Assembly (NCBI RefSeq): GCF_001598375.1
Contig: NZ_BCYV01000011.1
Coordinates: 124,001 to 188,000 of the forward strand
Length of the DNA stretch: 64,000 nucleotides
Origin: Novosphingobium capsulatum NBRC 12533
Lineage (GTDB): Bacteria; Pseudomonadota; Alphaproteobacteria; Sphingomonadales; Sphingomonadaceae
Reading direction: 5' to 3'
Translations under genes and position numbers: made by a program
Part shown: piece after piece, positions 30,363-39,380 of the stretch
How positions within the stretch are numbered: position 1 is the stretch's first letter
How the letters are laid out: each line of letters starts with the position of its first letter
Notes under the pieces: model-generated
Told to the model about the DNA's origin: nothing
Seen by the model: the letters and a program-made list of their open reading frames with translations, nothing else
Database searches by the model: none

Positions 30363-31002
30363 CCACACCGCCGCCGATCGTTTCGCCCAGGCCGTGCGCC
30401 ACTGCCCGCTCGTGGCGATCCTGCGCGGGGTGCGCCCGGACGAGATCGAGGCCATGGCCGACGTTCTGGTCGAGGCCGGCTTTGCCATGATCGAAGTGCC
30501 GCTCAATTCGCCCGATCCGCTGGTGTCGATCGAGAAGATCGCCCACCGCTATGGCAGCAACGCGCTGGTTGGGGCGGGCACCGTGCTCAATGTGGACCAG
30601 GTGGATGCGGTGCGCGATGCCGGCGGCACACTGGTGGTTTCGCCCAACGTCAACCCGGCGGTGATCGCGCGCAGCGTGGCGCACGACATGGTGTCGCTGC
30701 CCGGCTATGCCACGCCGACCGAAGCCTTTGCCGCGCTCGACGCCGGCGCCCACGGTCTCAAGCTGTTTCCCGCTGAGGCCGCCAGCCCCGCCGTGCTCAA
30801 GGCGCAACTGGCGGTGATCCCGCGCCATGTGCCGGTGCTGGCCGTGGGCGGCGTCACGCCGGAAAACCTGTCTGACTGGATGGCGGCGGGTGCGGCCGGT
30901 GGCGGCCTGGGCTCGGCGCTCTACAAGGCCGGGCGCAGCGCGGAAGACGTGGACAAGGCAGCCAAGGCCTTTGTGCGCGAAGTGCACCGCCTGATCGACT
31001 GA
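30352..31002 (+). CDS. dgoA: 2-dehydro-3-deoxy-6-phosphogalactonate aldolase
   Basis: Class I aldolase that splits KDPGal to pyruvate and glyceraldehyde-3-phosphate. It has 216 residues. The Schiff-base lysine is Lys137 in HGLKLFPAE. VAILRGVRP, MIEVPLNSP and GAGTVL are the conserved substrate loops. The start is GTG 30352 inside the end of dgoK. It completes the De Ley-Doudoroff route encoded here. A family A palindromic repeat follows the stop. Confidence 0.92.
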   Translation: MTADHTAADRFAQAVRHCPLVAILRGVRPDEIEAMADVLVEAGFAMIEVPLNSPDPLVSIEKIAHRYGSNALVGAGTVLNVDQVDAVRDAGGTLVVSPNVNPAVIARSVAHDMVSLPGYATPTEAFAALDAGAHGLKLFPAEAASPAVLKAQLAVIPRHVPVLAVGGVTPENLSDWMAAGAAGGGLGSALYKAGRSAEDVDKAAKAFVREVHRLID

Positions 31003-31030
31003 GCGATCCTCGGTCTTATCTGAACCAACT

Positions 31031-31123
31031 CGTCACCCCGGACTTGATCCGGGGTCCCGCTTTCTTTTGTTCCTTGCGCTTGGATCAAGAACAGCGGGAC
31101 CCCGGGGCAAACCCGGGGTGACG
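31031..31123. repeat. REP-like inverted pair, family A (copy 1)
   Basis: Two 30-base units in opposite orientation, each itself palindromic: CGTCACCCCGGACTTGATCC then GGGGTCCCGC at 31031-31060, and its inverse at 31094-31123. They could form a long cruciform. It sits between dgoA and the second TonB receptor. Other pairs lie at 35086-35172 and 47677-47760. Confidence 0.85.
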
Positions 31124-31158
31124 ATGGTTTGTGGATTGGGGTTGCTTACCACCCGCAC

Positions 31159-31194
31159 AAAAAAACGGCAGCGCGGTGTGTGAACCGCGCTGCC
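31159..31194 (-). terminator. Intrinsic terminator after second TonB receptor
   Basis: On the minus strand, GGCAGCGCGGT/ACCGCGCTGCC forms an 11-bp stem with a short loop, followed by G and seven T. It lies 23 bases past the receptor stop. Confidence 0.88.
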
Positions 31195-31216
31195 GGCAAG
31201 GTGGAAACGACGCGTC

Positions 31217-33550
31217 TTAGAACTTGTAGCCGACCGTGGCAAACACTTGGCGCGGCGGAATGTATTCCACGCTGGTGGTGCCCGAACCATAAGGATCGGC
31301 GAACTTGTTGCTGACCCCGGCCTTGTCGGTGATGTTGGTGCCCGTGACCGAGAAGGTGAAGGGCGAGGCATCGGGCTGATACTGGATCATCAGGTTGCCG
31401 ATGGTGTAGGACGGCACCGTGTCGAACTGCGGCACATTGAAGATGCGCGAGTTGAACTTGCCGCGATAGATCACTTCGCCGCGCAGCATCAGCTCGCCCG
31501 GGCCAACCGGCGCGGTATAGGTCGCGGCAAAGCTGCCCTGCACACCCGGCAGCTTGGGGATCTTCTTGCCGTTGGTATTGGTGGACGCGGCGATCACCGC
31601 GGCAATCACGCGCGGATCGTAATACCACCCGGCGGGATAACCCAGCGCAGCATAGGTCGTGGCGCGGATATCCTGCGCGGTCTGCTTGTCGATCGTGTAA
31701 TAGTCGCCGTGGAACTTGCCTTCGGCCAGCGCGAGGGTACCGTCAAAGCGCAGTTGCTTGGTCGGCGCCCAGGTGGTTTCGAACTCCACGCCATAGGTCT
31801 GCGCGCGCGGAATGTTGGCCGTGCCGCCGGCAAAGGGCACCGGGTCTTCGGCAGTGAACTGGAAATCCTTGTACCAGTAGTAATAGCCCGCCACGTTGAG
31901 GCGCAGGGTCTTGTCGAAGAACTCGTTCTTCGAACCCACTTCGGCCGCCCAGACGGTTTCCTTGGCGTAGGTGCTCTTCACGAAGATCGAATTGCCCGCG
32001 AACGTGACGCCGCTGGGCTTGTAGCCCTTTGACCCGGTGACATAGAGCATGTTGGTGGGCGTGACCTGGTATTGCACGCTGACCTTGCCGGTCAGCGCAT
32101 CGCTGGTGGCGATGCGTTCGGGCACGGTGGCGAAATACTGCACCGGCTGGGCCGAGATCTTGTCCCAGCTGTAGCGCGCGCCGGCGATCAGATCGAGTGT
32201 GTCGGTAGCGTGGAAGATCGCCTGGCCATACCCGGCCCACGAGGTGTGCTGATAGGGGCTGTCGGTCTGGAATGACACGGCCTGGCCGGTGGCCGGATCG
32301 GTGGAAAAGCCGCCGGTGGTGTATTCCATGATGTTCTGCAGCGCATGCTGGCGCAGGTAGAACCCGCCGACGACCCATTCGAGCGATTTGTTGGGCGTGG
32401 ACGAGGCGGAAACTTCCTGCGTCCAGGTGCTGCTCATGTCCTGCCACTTGACGATGTTGTCGTGATAGTTGGCATAGATGAAGCGGTCGTTGTCGCCCGA
32501 CTGGTTCTTGTTGAGATACTGGTAGGCCGTCACCGACTTGAGCACGACCTTGTCATCGATCGTCTGTGCGATCGAGAGATAGGCCATGCGCGTCTTTGTC
32601 ACGTACTTGCCGCCGAAATCCTGGCTGACCACGCGGGGATCGGCATTGGGATCGGCGATGTAGGTGGTGCTGCCGGCGGCCGGATCGGTGCTGCACAGCA
32701 GGCACTTTTGCAGCGCCGCATTGTGGCTGGCATCAAACGACTGGGCCGAAAGCGTCACGCTGGTATCGGGGCTGGGCTGCCACAGCAGCGAGACGTGGCC
32801 GCCGATATTGTTGGCATCGTCGAGCGGATACTTGGCATAGCCGGGCACGCCAACGGCATAGCCATAGCCATCATGGCGCAGGTATTGCACCGTGCCGCGC
32901 AGGGCGAGCGTTTCGGCAATCGGCACGTTCAAGGTGCCCATGGCGCGCACATAGTTGTAGTTGCCATAGCTCAGCTGTGCTTCGCCGGTATATTCGCCGA
33001 GCACCGGCTTGCGCGTGATCACGTTGACCGCGCCGCCGGTGGACGTCTGGCCGAACACCGTGCCTTGCGGGCCGCGCAGCACTTCCACGTGATCCACATC
33101 GAGCAGATCCTGGTTCAGCGCGACGACGTGGGCGATATAGACCCCGTCGATATGAAACGCGACGCCGGGCTGCGAATTGGGGTTCTGCGCGGTTTCATAG
33201 CCGACGCCGCGAATGGCGATGACGCGTTCGTTGCCCTCGCTCTTGGTCACGGTGAGGCCGGGAACGAAGCCGTTGAGATCGGCAAGCTCGGTTGCGTTGC
33301 GCTGGCGCAGCGCGTCGGCCGAAACGGTGCTGATCGCGATCGGTGCGGTTTGCAGGTTCACTTCCCGCTTTTCACCGTTGACCACGATGGTGCCGAGCGG
33401 GCTGCCATCGGCGTCGACCATCGGATCGGCGGCCGGAGCAGGCGCCGTTTCGGCGGCGGGTGCGCTGGCCGCATCGGCGGCGCGGGCAGAGGTGGCGGCA
33501 AGCGCCAGGAGCGATGCAGTGGCAGTGAGCAGGACGGATGACGGGCGCAT
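31217..33550 (-). CDS. TonB-dependent receptor, ligand unknown
   Basis: Outer-membrane receptor of 777 residues. A signal peptide ends near TSARA (residue ~24), then a Pro/Ala-rich stretch, the TonB-box-like TIVVNGEKR, a plug domain (ADLNGFVPGLTVTKSEG, VIAIRGVGYE, VEVLRGPQGTVFGQ, GGAVNVITRKP) and a barrel ending in Phe (VGYKF). A GAGGGGGGAAA lies just before ATG 33550; ATG 33580 would lengthen the leader by 10 residues. It is divergent from the first TauD gene and has no galactan operator, so it probably serves the catabolic island to its right. A CLLC Cys pair lies in an extracellular-looking loop. Confidence 0.87.
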   Translation of the reverse strand: MRPSSVLLTATASLLALAATSARAADAASAPAAETAPAPAADPMVDADGSPLGTIVVNGEKREVNLQTAPIAISTVSADALRQRNATELADLNGFVPGLTVTKSEGNERVIAIRGVGYETAQNPNSQPGVAFHIDGVYIAHVVALNQDLLDVDHVEVLRGPQGTVFGQTSTGGAVNVITRKPVLGEYTGEAQLSYGNYNYVRAMGTLNVPIAETLALRGTVQYLRHDGYGYAVGVPGYAKYPLDDANNIGGHVSLLWQPSPDTSVTLSAQSFDASHNAALQKCLLCSTDPAAGSTTYIADPNADPRVVSQDFGGKYVTKTRMAYLSIAQTIDDKVVLKSVTAYQYLNKNQSGDNDRFIYANYHDNIVKWQDMSSTWTQEVSASSTPNKSLEWVVGGFYLRQHALQNIMEYTTGGFSTDPATGQAVSFQTDSPYQHTSWAGYGQAIFHATDTLDLIAGARYSWDKISAQPVQYFATVPERIATSDALTGKVSVQYQVTPTNMLYVTGSKGYKPSGVTFAGNSIFVKSTYAKETVWAAEVGSKNEFFDKTLRLNVAGYYYWYKDFQFTAEDPVPFAGGTANIPRAQTYGVEFETTWAPTKQLRFDGTLALAEGKFHGDYYTIDKQTAQDIRATTYAALGYPAGWYYDPRVIAAVIAASTNTNGKKIPKLPGVQGSFAATYTAPVGPGELMLRGEVIYRGKFNSRIFNVPQFDTVPSYTIGNLMIQYQPDASPFTFSVTGTNITDKAGVSNKFADPYGSGTTSVEYIPPRQVFATVGYKF

Positions 33551-33892
33551 GGGTTTCCCCCCTCGAGAAATGCTTTTCATCGCTTTCAGACAGCCTCCCG
33601 GCTGTATGTTCTCCCTGAACCTGGCCTTCGTTATGGCCGGCCTTTTTGTCGTGCCCCAGCATCGGTGTTCAACCGCCCTGCGGTCTTGCGTGGCAACGCA
33701 CGAATAGTTGACCGATCCGCGATGCAGCAAGCCCCATGTTGCGATGCAAGGCGCGCAAAGGACCGATGATGTCGGATGACGCGGGCGGTGCCGGTCCAAA
33801 TCTCTTGCGCGCCAGGTCAAGACATGGCGCAGTGCATGATGGCACATGCGTTTTCGTCAGATGCTTTCGCGCCGCTGCAAAGGAACCAAGCC
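33551..33892. other. 342-base divergent control region
   Basis: No gene is convincing here. It contains a short inverted repeat TGCGT-GGCA-ACGCA (33687-33700) and TTGCGATGCA (33739-33748), which resembles the motifs before the Rieske and AraC-formamidase genes. It must hold promoters for the receptor (minus) and TauD (plus). Confidence 0.5.
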
Positions 33893-34984
33893 TTGTCCGT
33901 GATCACGCCTTCCGCCCCCGTGCTATCCCCCATCACCAGCCGCGCCGCCTGGCGTGGCGACCGGCTGAGCCAGGGACAGGACTGGGTCTTTGAACTGTCG
34001 GCTGCGCAGATTGCCGAACTGGAAACGCTGGGCGCGCGCTTCATGGCCGACGATCCCGATCTGCGCACGGTGCAGGCGCAGGACTATCCGCTGGTGGAAA
34101 CTGCCCAGGCTTGCGAGGAATGGCGCCAAGAGGTCGATTTCGGCCGTGGTTTCGTGCTGGTGCGCGGGCTTCGCGCCGAACTCTATTCCGATGCGCTGTC
34201 GGCCGCGATCTATTACGTGCTGGGCCTGCACATGGGCGATCCCATCCGCCAGAACGAGATGGGCGACCTGATCGACCATGTCTATGCCACGTCTGACAAG
34301 ACGATGGACGATCCCACCGCGCTTTCGTCCAAGGTGCGCGACAAGCTGGTCTATCATTCTGACAGTTCGGATATCGTCGCGCTGATGTGCCTGCGCGGGG
34401 CGCGTGAAGGGGGGCTTTCGTGCCTGGTTTCGGGCGCGGAAATCTACAACGAGATCCTGCGCCGCCGCCCCGATCTGGCGCCGCTGCTGTTCGAGCCGTT
34501 CCACTGGGACTGGCGCCGCCAGGATCACGAAGCCCCGGCCGATACCTATACCTCGCCGATCGTCAGCCTGAAGGATGGCGTGTTCAGCATGTATGCCGGC
34601 TCGCTCTATATCCTCACCGCGCAGGAATATCCCGGCGTGCCGCAGTTGACCGCCGACCAGATCGAGGTGCTGCGCCTGTTCGACGAGATCACCTATGAAG
34701 ACGGCATGGCGATCGAGATGGATTTCCGGCCCGGCGATATCCAGTGGCTGTCGAACTATGCTGCGCTGCATGCCCGCACCACGTTCTGGGATTGGCCCGA
34801 ACCGCAGCGCAAGCGCCACCTGCTGCGCCTGTGGCTGTCGAGCAAGGGCACGCGCCCGGTGGTCGAAGGCTTTGGCAAGAACGGCGTGGTGCAGCACCGT
34901 GCCGCCCCGCGCGATGGCGCGGCCGAACACCCCGATGCGCATTTCGATGTGCGCGGCATGGCAGTGCCGCGGCTGATTTCCTGA
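33893..34984 (+). CDS. TauD/TfdA-family Fe(II)/2-oxoglutarate dioxygenase (1)
   Basis: Cytosolic oxygenase of 363 residues. The facial triad is visible as His155-x-Asp157 (YHSDSSD) and distal His293 (LHARTTFWD), and the 2-oxoglutarate arginine is in RHLLRLWLS. It is longer than TauD itself and belongs to the clavaminate-synthase-like branch used for hydroxylation or demethylation of diverse catabolic substrates. The start TTG 33893 has AAGGA 8 bases upstream; GTG 33899 is less well spaced. A terminator follows, so it is monocistronic. The substrate is unknown. Confidence 0.83.
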   Translation: MSVITPSAPVLSPITSRAAWRGDRLSQGQDWVFELSAAQIAELETLGARFMADDPDLRTVQAQDYPLVETAQACEEWRQEVDFGRGFVLVRGLRAELYSDALSAAIYYVLGLHMGDPIRQNEMGDLIDHVYATSDKTMDDPTALSSKVRDKLVYHSDSSDIVALMCLRGAREGGLSCLVSGAEIYNEILRRRPDLAPLLFEPFHWDWRRQDHEAPADTYTSPIVSLKDGVFSMYAGSLYILTAQEYPGVPQLTADQIEVLRLFDEITYEDGMAIEMDFRPGDIQWLSNYAALHARTTFWDWPEPQRKRHLLRLWLSSKGTRPVVEGFGKNGVVQHRAAPRDGAAEHPDAHFDVRGMAVPRLIS

Positions 34985-35002
34985 ACCAATTTTTGGCGCA
35001 CA

Positions 35003-35039
35003 AAAACAGCCCGGTGGAGCGATCCGCCGGGCTGTTTTG
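35003..35039 (+). terminator. Intrinsic terminator after TauD-like gene 1
   Basis: ACAGCCCGG/CCGGGCTGT stem with a loop of about 14 bases, then TTTTG. A run of A on the other side makes it partly bidirectional, so it could also stop leftward transcription. Confidence 0.8.
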
Positions 35040-35085
35040 TTGGCAGGTCAGAGATCGAAAACCAGACAAACAGGCATTGCCTAAC

Positions 35086-35172
35086 CGTCACCCCGGACTT
35101 GATCCGGGGTCCCGCTTCTTTTCTCGGCCTAAGACAGAAAAGCGGGATCCCGGGTCAAGCCCGGGATGACGG
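35086..35172. repeat. REP-like inverted pair, family A (copy 2)
   Basis: Forward unit 35086-35115 and inverse unit 35142-35171, matching the pair at 31031-31123. The inverse unit contains the stop codon and last codons of the MFS gene at 35155-36357. Confidence 0.85.
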
Positions 35173-36357
35173 GGTCTCTATAGGTTTGGCACGGTGCAAG
35201 ACCCCCGCCGCCACTGCCACTGGCACGCATGACGCGCCCAGCAGCCATATCGCGCCGGCATAGCTGCCGGTCCACTGCGCCAGTACCCCGGCCAGGCCCG
35301 GCCCTAACGCGGCAAGGCCGGCGAGCGTCCAGCACAGGGCGAGGCCGGCCGTGCCGGTTTCGTGCCCGAACCATTCCATAAGCAGTACCGTGACCGCCAT
35401 GGCGACAAGGGCCGAGCCCACGCCGAACAGCGGCACAAAGCCCCAGTTGACCATCAGCGCACCGCCTTGAGCCAGGGCGCCCATGCCCAACGCCGTGGCC
35501 AACAGCGACAGCGCCAGCAACCGCACCGCGCGGACATGGCGCAGGGCAAAGCCGGCAAGGCCCGTGCCCAGCGCGCCAAGCAGGCCTTGCAGCGCGAGCA
35601 CCCGCGCCACGGCGCCCGCGTTCCATCCCAGCGCCGGGGAAAGATGCGCCGGCGCAACGCTGAGCGCGGTCATGATCACGGCTTGCGAAAGGACCATTGT
35701 ACTGGCGAGCACGGCAAAGCGCAGGCCCAGCAACGGTCGCCACCAGCCAGCCGCGCGCGGCGCGTCGGGCAAGGCAGGCGCCGGCGGATCGCGCAGCACG
35801 GCGAGCAGCAGCAGTGCCAGGGCCAGCGCCAGGCCGCAAGTGCCACGCCAATAGCCCAGGCCATCGGCGATCAGGGCCTGGCCCAGCGCCGGCCCGGCGG
35901 CATTGCCCAGCGCGCCGATCATGAGATAGAGGCCCAGCACGCGATTGGTGCGCGGGCCCGACCAGCCCGCGATCATCGCATAGGCCGGGGTATTGGCGAG
36001 CAGGGAAAAGCCCGCGCCCACCAGCGCCATGGCCGGCAGCAGCAGGGCAAGGCCGCTGGCAAGGCCCGCCAGCGCAAGGCCGGCGGCCATGACCAGCGCG
36101 CCGCCGGTCATCGTCAGGCGCCCGCCGATCCGCGTGATCAGCCACACCGGCAGAGTGGCCCCGGCGCTGGCCCCCACGATCACCGTGGTAAAGGCTGCGC
36201 CCAGCGCGGCCGGCCCCAGGTGCAGGGCCTGGCCCGTGGCAAACAGCGCCAGCCCCATGCCGGCAAAGACGATGCCCTGGCCCAGGAACAGCGCCAGCGA
36301 TACGGCCAGCGCCACCACGCCTTCACGCGCGGTGAAGGCGTGGTGGCCGGCGCTCAT
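35155..36357 (-). CDS. MFS transporter (1)
   Basis: Inner-membrane permease of 400 residues with 12 predicted hydrophobic segments, MFS fold. The cytoplasmic loop between helices 2 and 3 reads ITRIGGRLTMTGG. The start ATG 36357 overlaps the TauD2 stop as ATGA, so it is the last gene of the operon DODA-amidohydrolase-TauD2-MFS. The last five residues or so (TPSSRA) and the TGA are read from a family A palindromic repeat, so the native C-terminus may have been replaced. The substrate is unknown. Confidence 0.82.
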   Translation of the reverse strand: MSAGHHAFTAREGVVALAVSLALFLGQGIVFAGMGLALFATGQALHLGPAALGAAFTTVIVGASAGATLPVWLITRIGGRLTMTGGALVMAAGLALAGLASGLALLLPAMALVGAGFSLLANTPAYAMIAGWSGPRTNRVLGLYLMIGALGNAAGPALGQALIADGLGYWRGTCGLALALALLLLAVLRDPPAPALPDAPRAAGWWRPLLGLRFAVLASTMVLSQAVIMTALSVAPAHLSPALGWNAGAVARVLALQGLLGALGTGLAGFALRHVRAVRLLALSLLATALGMGALAQGGALMVNWGFVPLFGVGSALVAMAVTVLLMEWFGHETGTAGLALCWTLAGLAALGPGLAGVLAQWTGSYAGAIWLLGASCVPVAVAAGVLHRAKPIETPSSRA

Positions 36358-37169
36358 TCCGGCTTTTCGCCCAGGATCTGCACGCGATAGCCCGAGCGGA
36401 CCTGCGGGAAATAGTCCCAGATCGCCGAATGCTGCGCACAGCGGTTGTCCCAGAAGGCGATCGAATGCGGCTGCCAGCGAAAGCGGCACTGGAACATCGG
36501 ATGTTGCACGTGTTCATAGAGATAGGTCAGTATCGCGCGGCTCTCGATCGCGGGCACGCCCTCGATATGGGTGGTGAAGCCACGGTTCACATAGATGCAC
36601 TTCTTGCCCGTCACCGGGTGGGTGCGGATCACCGGATGGCTGTGGCGCGGCAGCTTCATGCCTTCAGGCGTGATCCCGCCAAAGCCGACCACGGCATCGT
36701 GCACGGCGGTCAGCCCAGAAAGATAGGCCTTCATCCGGTCAGACAGCGCCTCATAGGCGGCATACATATTGGAAAACACCGTATCGCCGCCGACGGGCGG
36801 CATGGTGTGGAGATAGAGGATCGAGCCCATCGGCGGCGCTTCGTCGCAGCTCATGTCGGAATGCCAGTCTTCGCCGGCCACGAACGTGCTGTTTTCATCG
36901 GCGTGGATGATGGTCACTTCGGGGTGGCCGGGAACCTGCCAGGGCGCGGTGCTGGGCGCGATGTGCACGCCGCCGAAATAGTTGGCCAGGCGGATATGGT
37001 CTTCGTGGCCGATCGGCTGATCGCGGAAGAACAACACCAGCCGATCGGCCATGGCGGCTTTCAGCTCGGCCACCTGCGCGTCGGGCAGGGGCTGGGTCAG
37101 ATCGAGGCCAAACACTTCCCCGCCGATCGCCGGGGTCACATTACGTACCGTTATCGTTTCATAGGCCAT
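36354..37169 (-). CDS. TauD/TfdA-family Fe(II)/2-oxoglutarate dioxygenase (2)
   Basis: 271 residues, close to TauD length. His103-x-Asp105 (WHSDMSCDE), distal His247 (AQHSAIWDYFP) and Arg258 (RSGYRV) match the TauD triad and 2-oxoglutarate anchor. Taurine, 2,4-D and similar substrates are known for the family. The genes around it (amidohydrolase, ring-cleavage dioxygenase, MFS) suggest an oxidative step on an aromatic or heterocyclic compound. ATG 37169 is preferred over the TTG at 37190. It is unlike TauD-like gene 1 in sequence, so not a recent duplicate. Confidence 0.88.
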   Translation of the reverse strand: MAYETITVRNVTPAIGGEVFGLDLTQPLPDAQVAELKAAMADRLVLFFRDQPIGHEDHIRLANYFGGVHIAPSTAPWQVPGHPEVTIIHADENSTFVAGEDWHSDMSCDEAPPMGSILYLHTMPPVGGDTVFSNMYAAYEALSDRMKAYLSGLTAVHDAVVGFGGITPEGMKLPRHSHPVIRTHPVTGKKCIYVNRGFTTHIEGVPAIESRAILTYLYEHVQHPMFQCRFRWQPHSIAFWDNRCAQHSAIWDYFPQVRSGYRVQILGEKPE

Positions 37170-37186
37170 GGGGATGCTTGCCTTTG

Positions 37187-38560
37187 TCAAAGGATCGGCC
37201 AGGCCATGCGCAGGGGCAGGCCCGACCTGGAAACCAGCGCTTGCGCGGCGTCTTTCGCCTGCGCGAGCAGTTGTTCTTCATCAATGGTGGTGCAGCGCCC
37301 AGCGTCGACCACGCGGCGGCCATCGACCCACACGCTGTGCACGCCGCGCCCATCGGCAGACCACACCAGTTGTTGCACCGGGTTGTGCAGCGGCATCCAT
37401 TCCGGGCGGCGGGTATCGTGCAGCACCAGGTCTGCCCGTGCGCCCACGGCCAGCGTGCCCACCTGCCCTTCCAGGCCCATGGCGCGCGCGCCGTTGACGG
37501 TGAGCATTTCCAGCGCGCTTTCGGCCGGGAACAGCGCAGTGTCGCCGCGCGCATCCTTCCACAGGCCGGCCATCAGGCGGGCAGAGGGCATCAGATCATG
37601 CCGATCGCCGCCATCGGTGCCGATCGCGATGTTGACGCCAGCGGCGGCCATTTCGGGAAACAGCCCGCGCGTGGTGGCCTGATAGCCGCCTTTGAGCGAG
37701 GCTTCGGGGCAATGCACCACATGCGTGCCGCTTTGTGCCAGCAGGGCCACTTCGCGTTCGTCGACATGCACCATGTGGACCAGCGCCAGGTGATCGCCCA
37801 ACACGCCAAGGTCTGCCAGCCATTCCACCGGGCGCTTGCCGGTGTTGGCCAGATACCATTCCGGGTCACCGGCGGCGGGCGCCATGTGCGCGCAAATGCG
37901 CAGGTTTTTCTCGCGCGCGATGGCCGTGGCCGCCTGCCACAGCTCGGCAGTATTGGTCATGTGCCCGACCAGCAGCGGCCAGGCGGCGATCAGGCGTCCG
38001 TCATCGGGCCAGGCAGCCAGATCGGCGCCAAACGCGTCGAGCGCGGCCTGGGTCAGCGCGGCCTGGTCCTCGCCAGGAGCAAACGCCCGGTCCATGCACC
38101 AGCGGCCGATGCGTCCGCGAATGCCTGTGCCCTCCAGCGCCTGGGCCACGGCCTCGAACGCGATCAGCGTGCCGGCTTCGAGGAACGTGGTCGTGCCGGT
38201 CTTGAGCATGGCCAGCACTGCCAGCCGCGCCGCAATGGCCTGCTCATGCGGGGTATGTCCCTGGTAGAGCGGGATCACCCATTGGTTGAGCCCTTCGTCA
38301 AAGGGCAGCGCCTCGGGCAGGAAATTGCGGATCAGGGTTTCGGTCAGATGCACGTGCGCATTGACGAAGCCGGGCGTGGCAACAAAACCGCGCGCATCGA
38401 TCACCTCGCGCGGCGCAACCATGCCGGCCACCTCTGCGCTTGGCCCCACCGCCACGATGCGGCCCTGTGCCATGGCAACCGCGCCATCGCGGATCACGCG
38501 GCGCTGCGCATCCATCGTCACCAGCATCGCGCCGGTGACCAAGGTATCGACCGCCTGCAT
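37187..38560 (-). CDS. TRZ/ATZ-type amidohydrolase (1)
   Basis: Metal-dependent hydrolase or deaminase of 457 residues. The metal site shows VNAHVHL (His69, His71), ICAHMAP, LVHMVHV and IGTDGGD. It shares the run WSADGRGVHSVWVDG and the RRPEW/NRPEW context with the amidohydrolase at 50651, marking the two as close paralogs. The family includes S-adenosylhomocysteine, guanine and 8-oxoguanine deaminases and triazine dechlorinases. It starts 1 base past the DODA stop and is followed by TauD2 17 bases later. The specific substrate is unknown. Confidence 0.87.
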   Translation of the reverse strand: MQAVDTLVTGAMLVTMDAQRRVIRDGAVAMAQGRIVAVGPSAEVAGMVAPREVIDARGFVATPGFVNAHVHLTETLIRNFLPEALPFDEGLNQWVIPLYQGHTPHEQAIAARLAVLAMLKTGTTTFLEAGTLIAFEAVAQALEGTGIRGRIGRWCMDRAFAPGEDQAALTQAALDAFGADLAAWPDDGRLIAAWPLLVGHMTNTAELWQAATAIAREKNLRICAHMAPAAGDPEWYLANTGKRPVEWLADLGVLGDHLALVHMVHVDEREVALLAQSGTHVVHCPEASLKGGYQATTRGLFPEMAAAGVNIAIGTDGGDRHDLMPSARLMAGLWKDARGDTALFPAESALEMLTVNGARAMGLEGQVGTLAVGARADLVLHDTRRPEWMPLHNPVQQLVWSADGRGVHSVWVDGRRVVDAGRCTTIDEEQLLAQAKDAAQALVSRSGLPLRMAWPIL

Positions 38561-38561
38561 C

Positions 38562-39380
38562 CTAGCCGAACCGGAAGGCAGAGATATCGGCCATCATCAC
38601 GTTGTCGGTAAAATCGCGCTGGCCCGGCGCATCGGCGGCGGCACCTGCTGCCACCATCAGCGGGATCAGGTGTTCTTCGCGCGGGTGGCTTTGCCGGCCG
38701 GCCGGCGCGCTGGCCCAATGGCGCAAGGCTTGCCAGCGCTGTTCGGGCGGACTTTCGATCGCCTGGGTAAGCCAGGCATCGAACGTGGCCGAAGGCTGCG
38801 TGGCGGCGGGCGAAAAGAACGCGCGCATGTTGTGGAAGCTCATGCCCGAACCCACGATCAGCACGCCCTCGTCGCGCAGCGCAGCAAGGGCGCGGCCACA
38901 GCGCAGGTGCTCTTCAGGATCGAGGTCGCGCTTGAGCGAGAGCGGCACCACCGGAATATCCGCCTCGGGCGTGACCAGCAGGAACGGGATGAACACCCCG
39001 TGGTCGAACCCGCGCGTGGCATCGGTGCGTGCCGGCAGCCCTTCGGCCTCGATCAGCGCGACAATCCGCTCGGCAAGCGCAGGTGCACCCGGCGCGGGAA
39101 ACTTCAGTTCATAGGTGTGCGGCGGAAAGCCATAGTAATCATAGATCATGCCCGGCGCGGGCGCGGAAGCGACGGTAAACGCGTCTTCCTCCCAATGCCC
39201 GGATATCACCACGATGCCCTTGGGTTTTTCCGGCAGGCTGGCGATCAGGCCCTTGAGATAGCCGGCGGTCTTGTCCCAGGCGTCGGCCGGCCCACCCATC
39301 GCGCGCCAGTCCATGAAAAAGCAGGGGCCGCCGCCATGGGGAATGAACAGGCTGGGCATCCGGGTGGCGGAATCGGGCAT
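38562..39380 (-). CDS. LigB/DODA-type class III extradiol dioxygenase
   Basis: 272 residues, similar to E. coli YgiD and plant 4,5-DOPA dioxygenases. Metal ligands are seen as FIPHGGGP, ISGHWEE and FDHGVFIP, with SGMSFHNMR near residue 192. It may cleave a catecholic ring, though several members of the family have other roles. ATG 39380 has AAGGAG 12 bases upstream; ATG 39404 and ATG 39359 are alternatives. It heads the minus-strand operon DODA-amidohydrolase-TauD2-MFS. Confidence 0.85.
   Translation of the reverse strand: MPDSATRMPSLFIPHGGGPCFFMDWRAMGGPADAWDKTAGYLKGLIASLPEKPKGIVVISGHWEEDAFTVASAPAPGMIYDYYGFPPHTYELKFPAPGAPALAERIVALIEAEGLPARTDATRGFDHGVFIPFLLVTPEADIPVVPLSLKRDLDPEEHLRCGRALAALRDEGVLIVGSGMSFHNMRAFFSPAATQPSATFDAWLTQAIESPPEQRWQALRHWASAPAGRQSHPREEHLIPLMVAAGAAADAPGQRDFTDNVMMADISAFRFG

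Noticed and set aside
31031..31123. Palindromic repeats as a CRISPR array
   Set aside because: Only two units per site in inverted orientation, with no regular spacers and no cas genes.
32345..33541. 398-codon plus-strand frame inside the second TonB receptor
   Set aside because: Antisense shadow; the receptor has a signal peptide, plug and barrel in the opposite frame.
33776..33892. N-terminal extension of TauD-like gene 1 to 33776
   Set aside because: The extension shows no family similarity, while TTG 33893 has a well-spaced AAGGA.
35003..35172. REP pair as the terminator of the TauD gene
   Set aside because: A proper hairpin with a T tract already lies at 35003-35039; the repeat pair lacks T runs.
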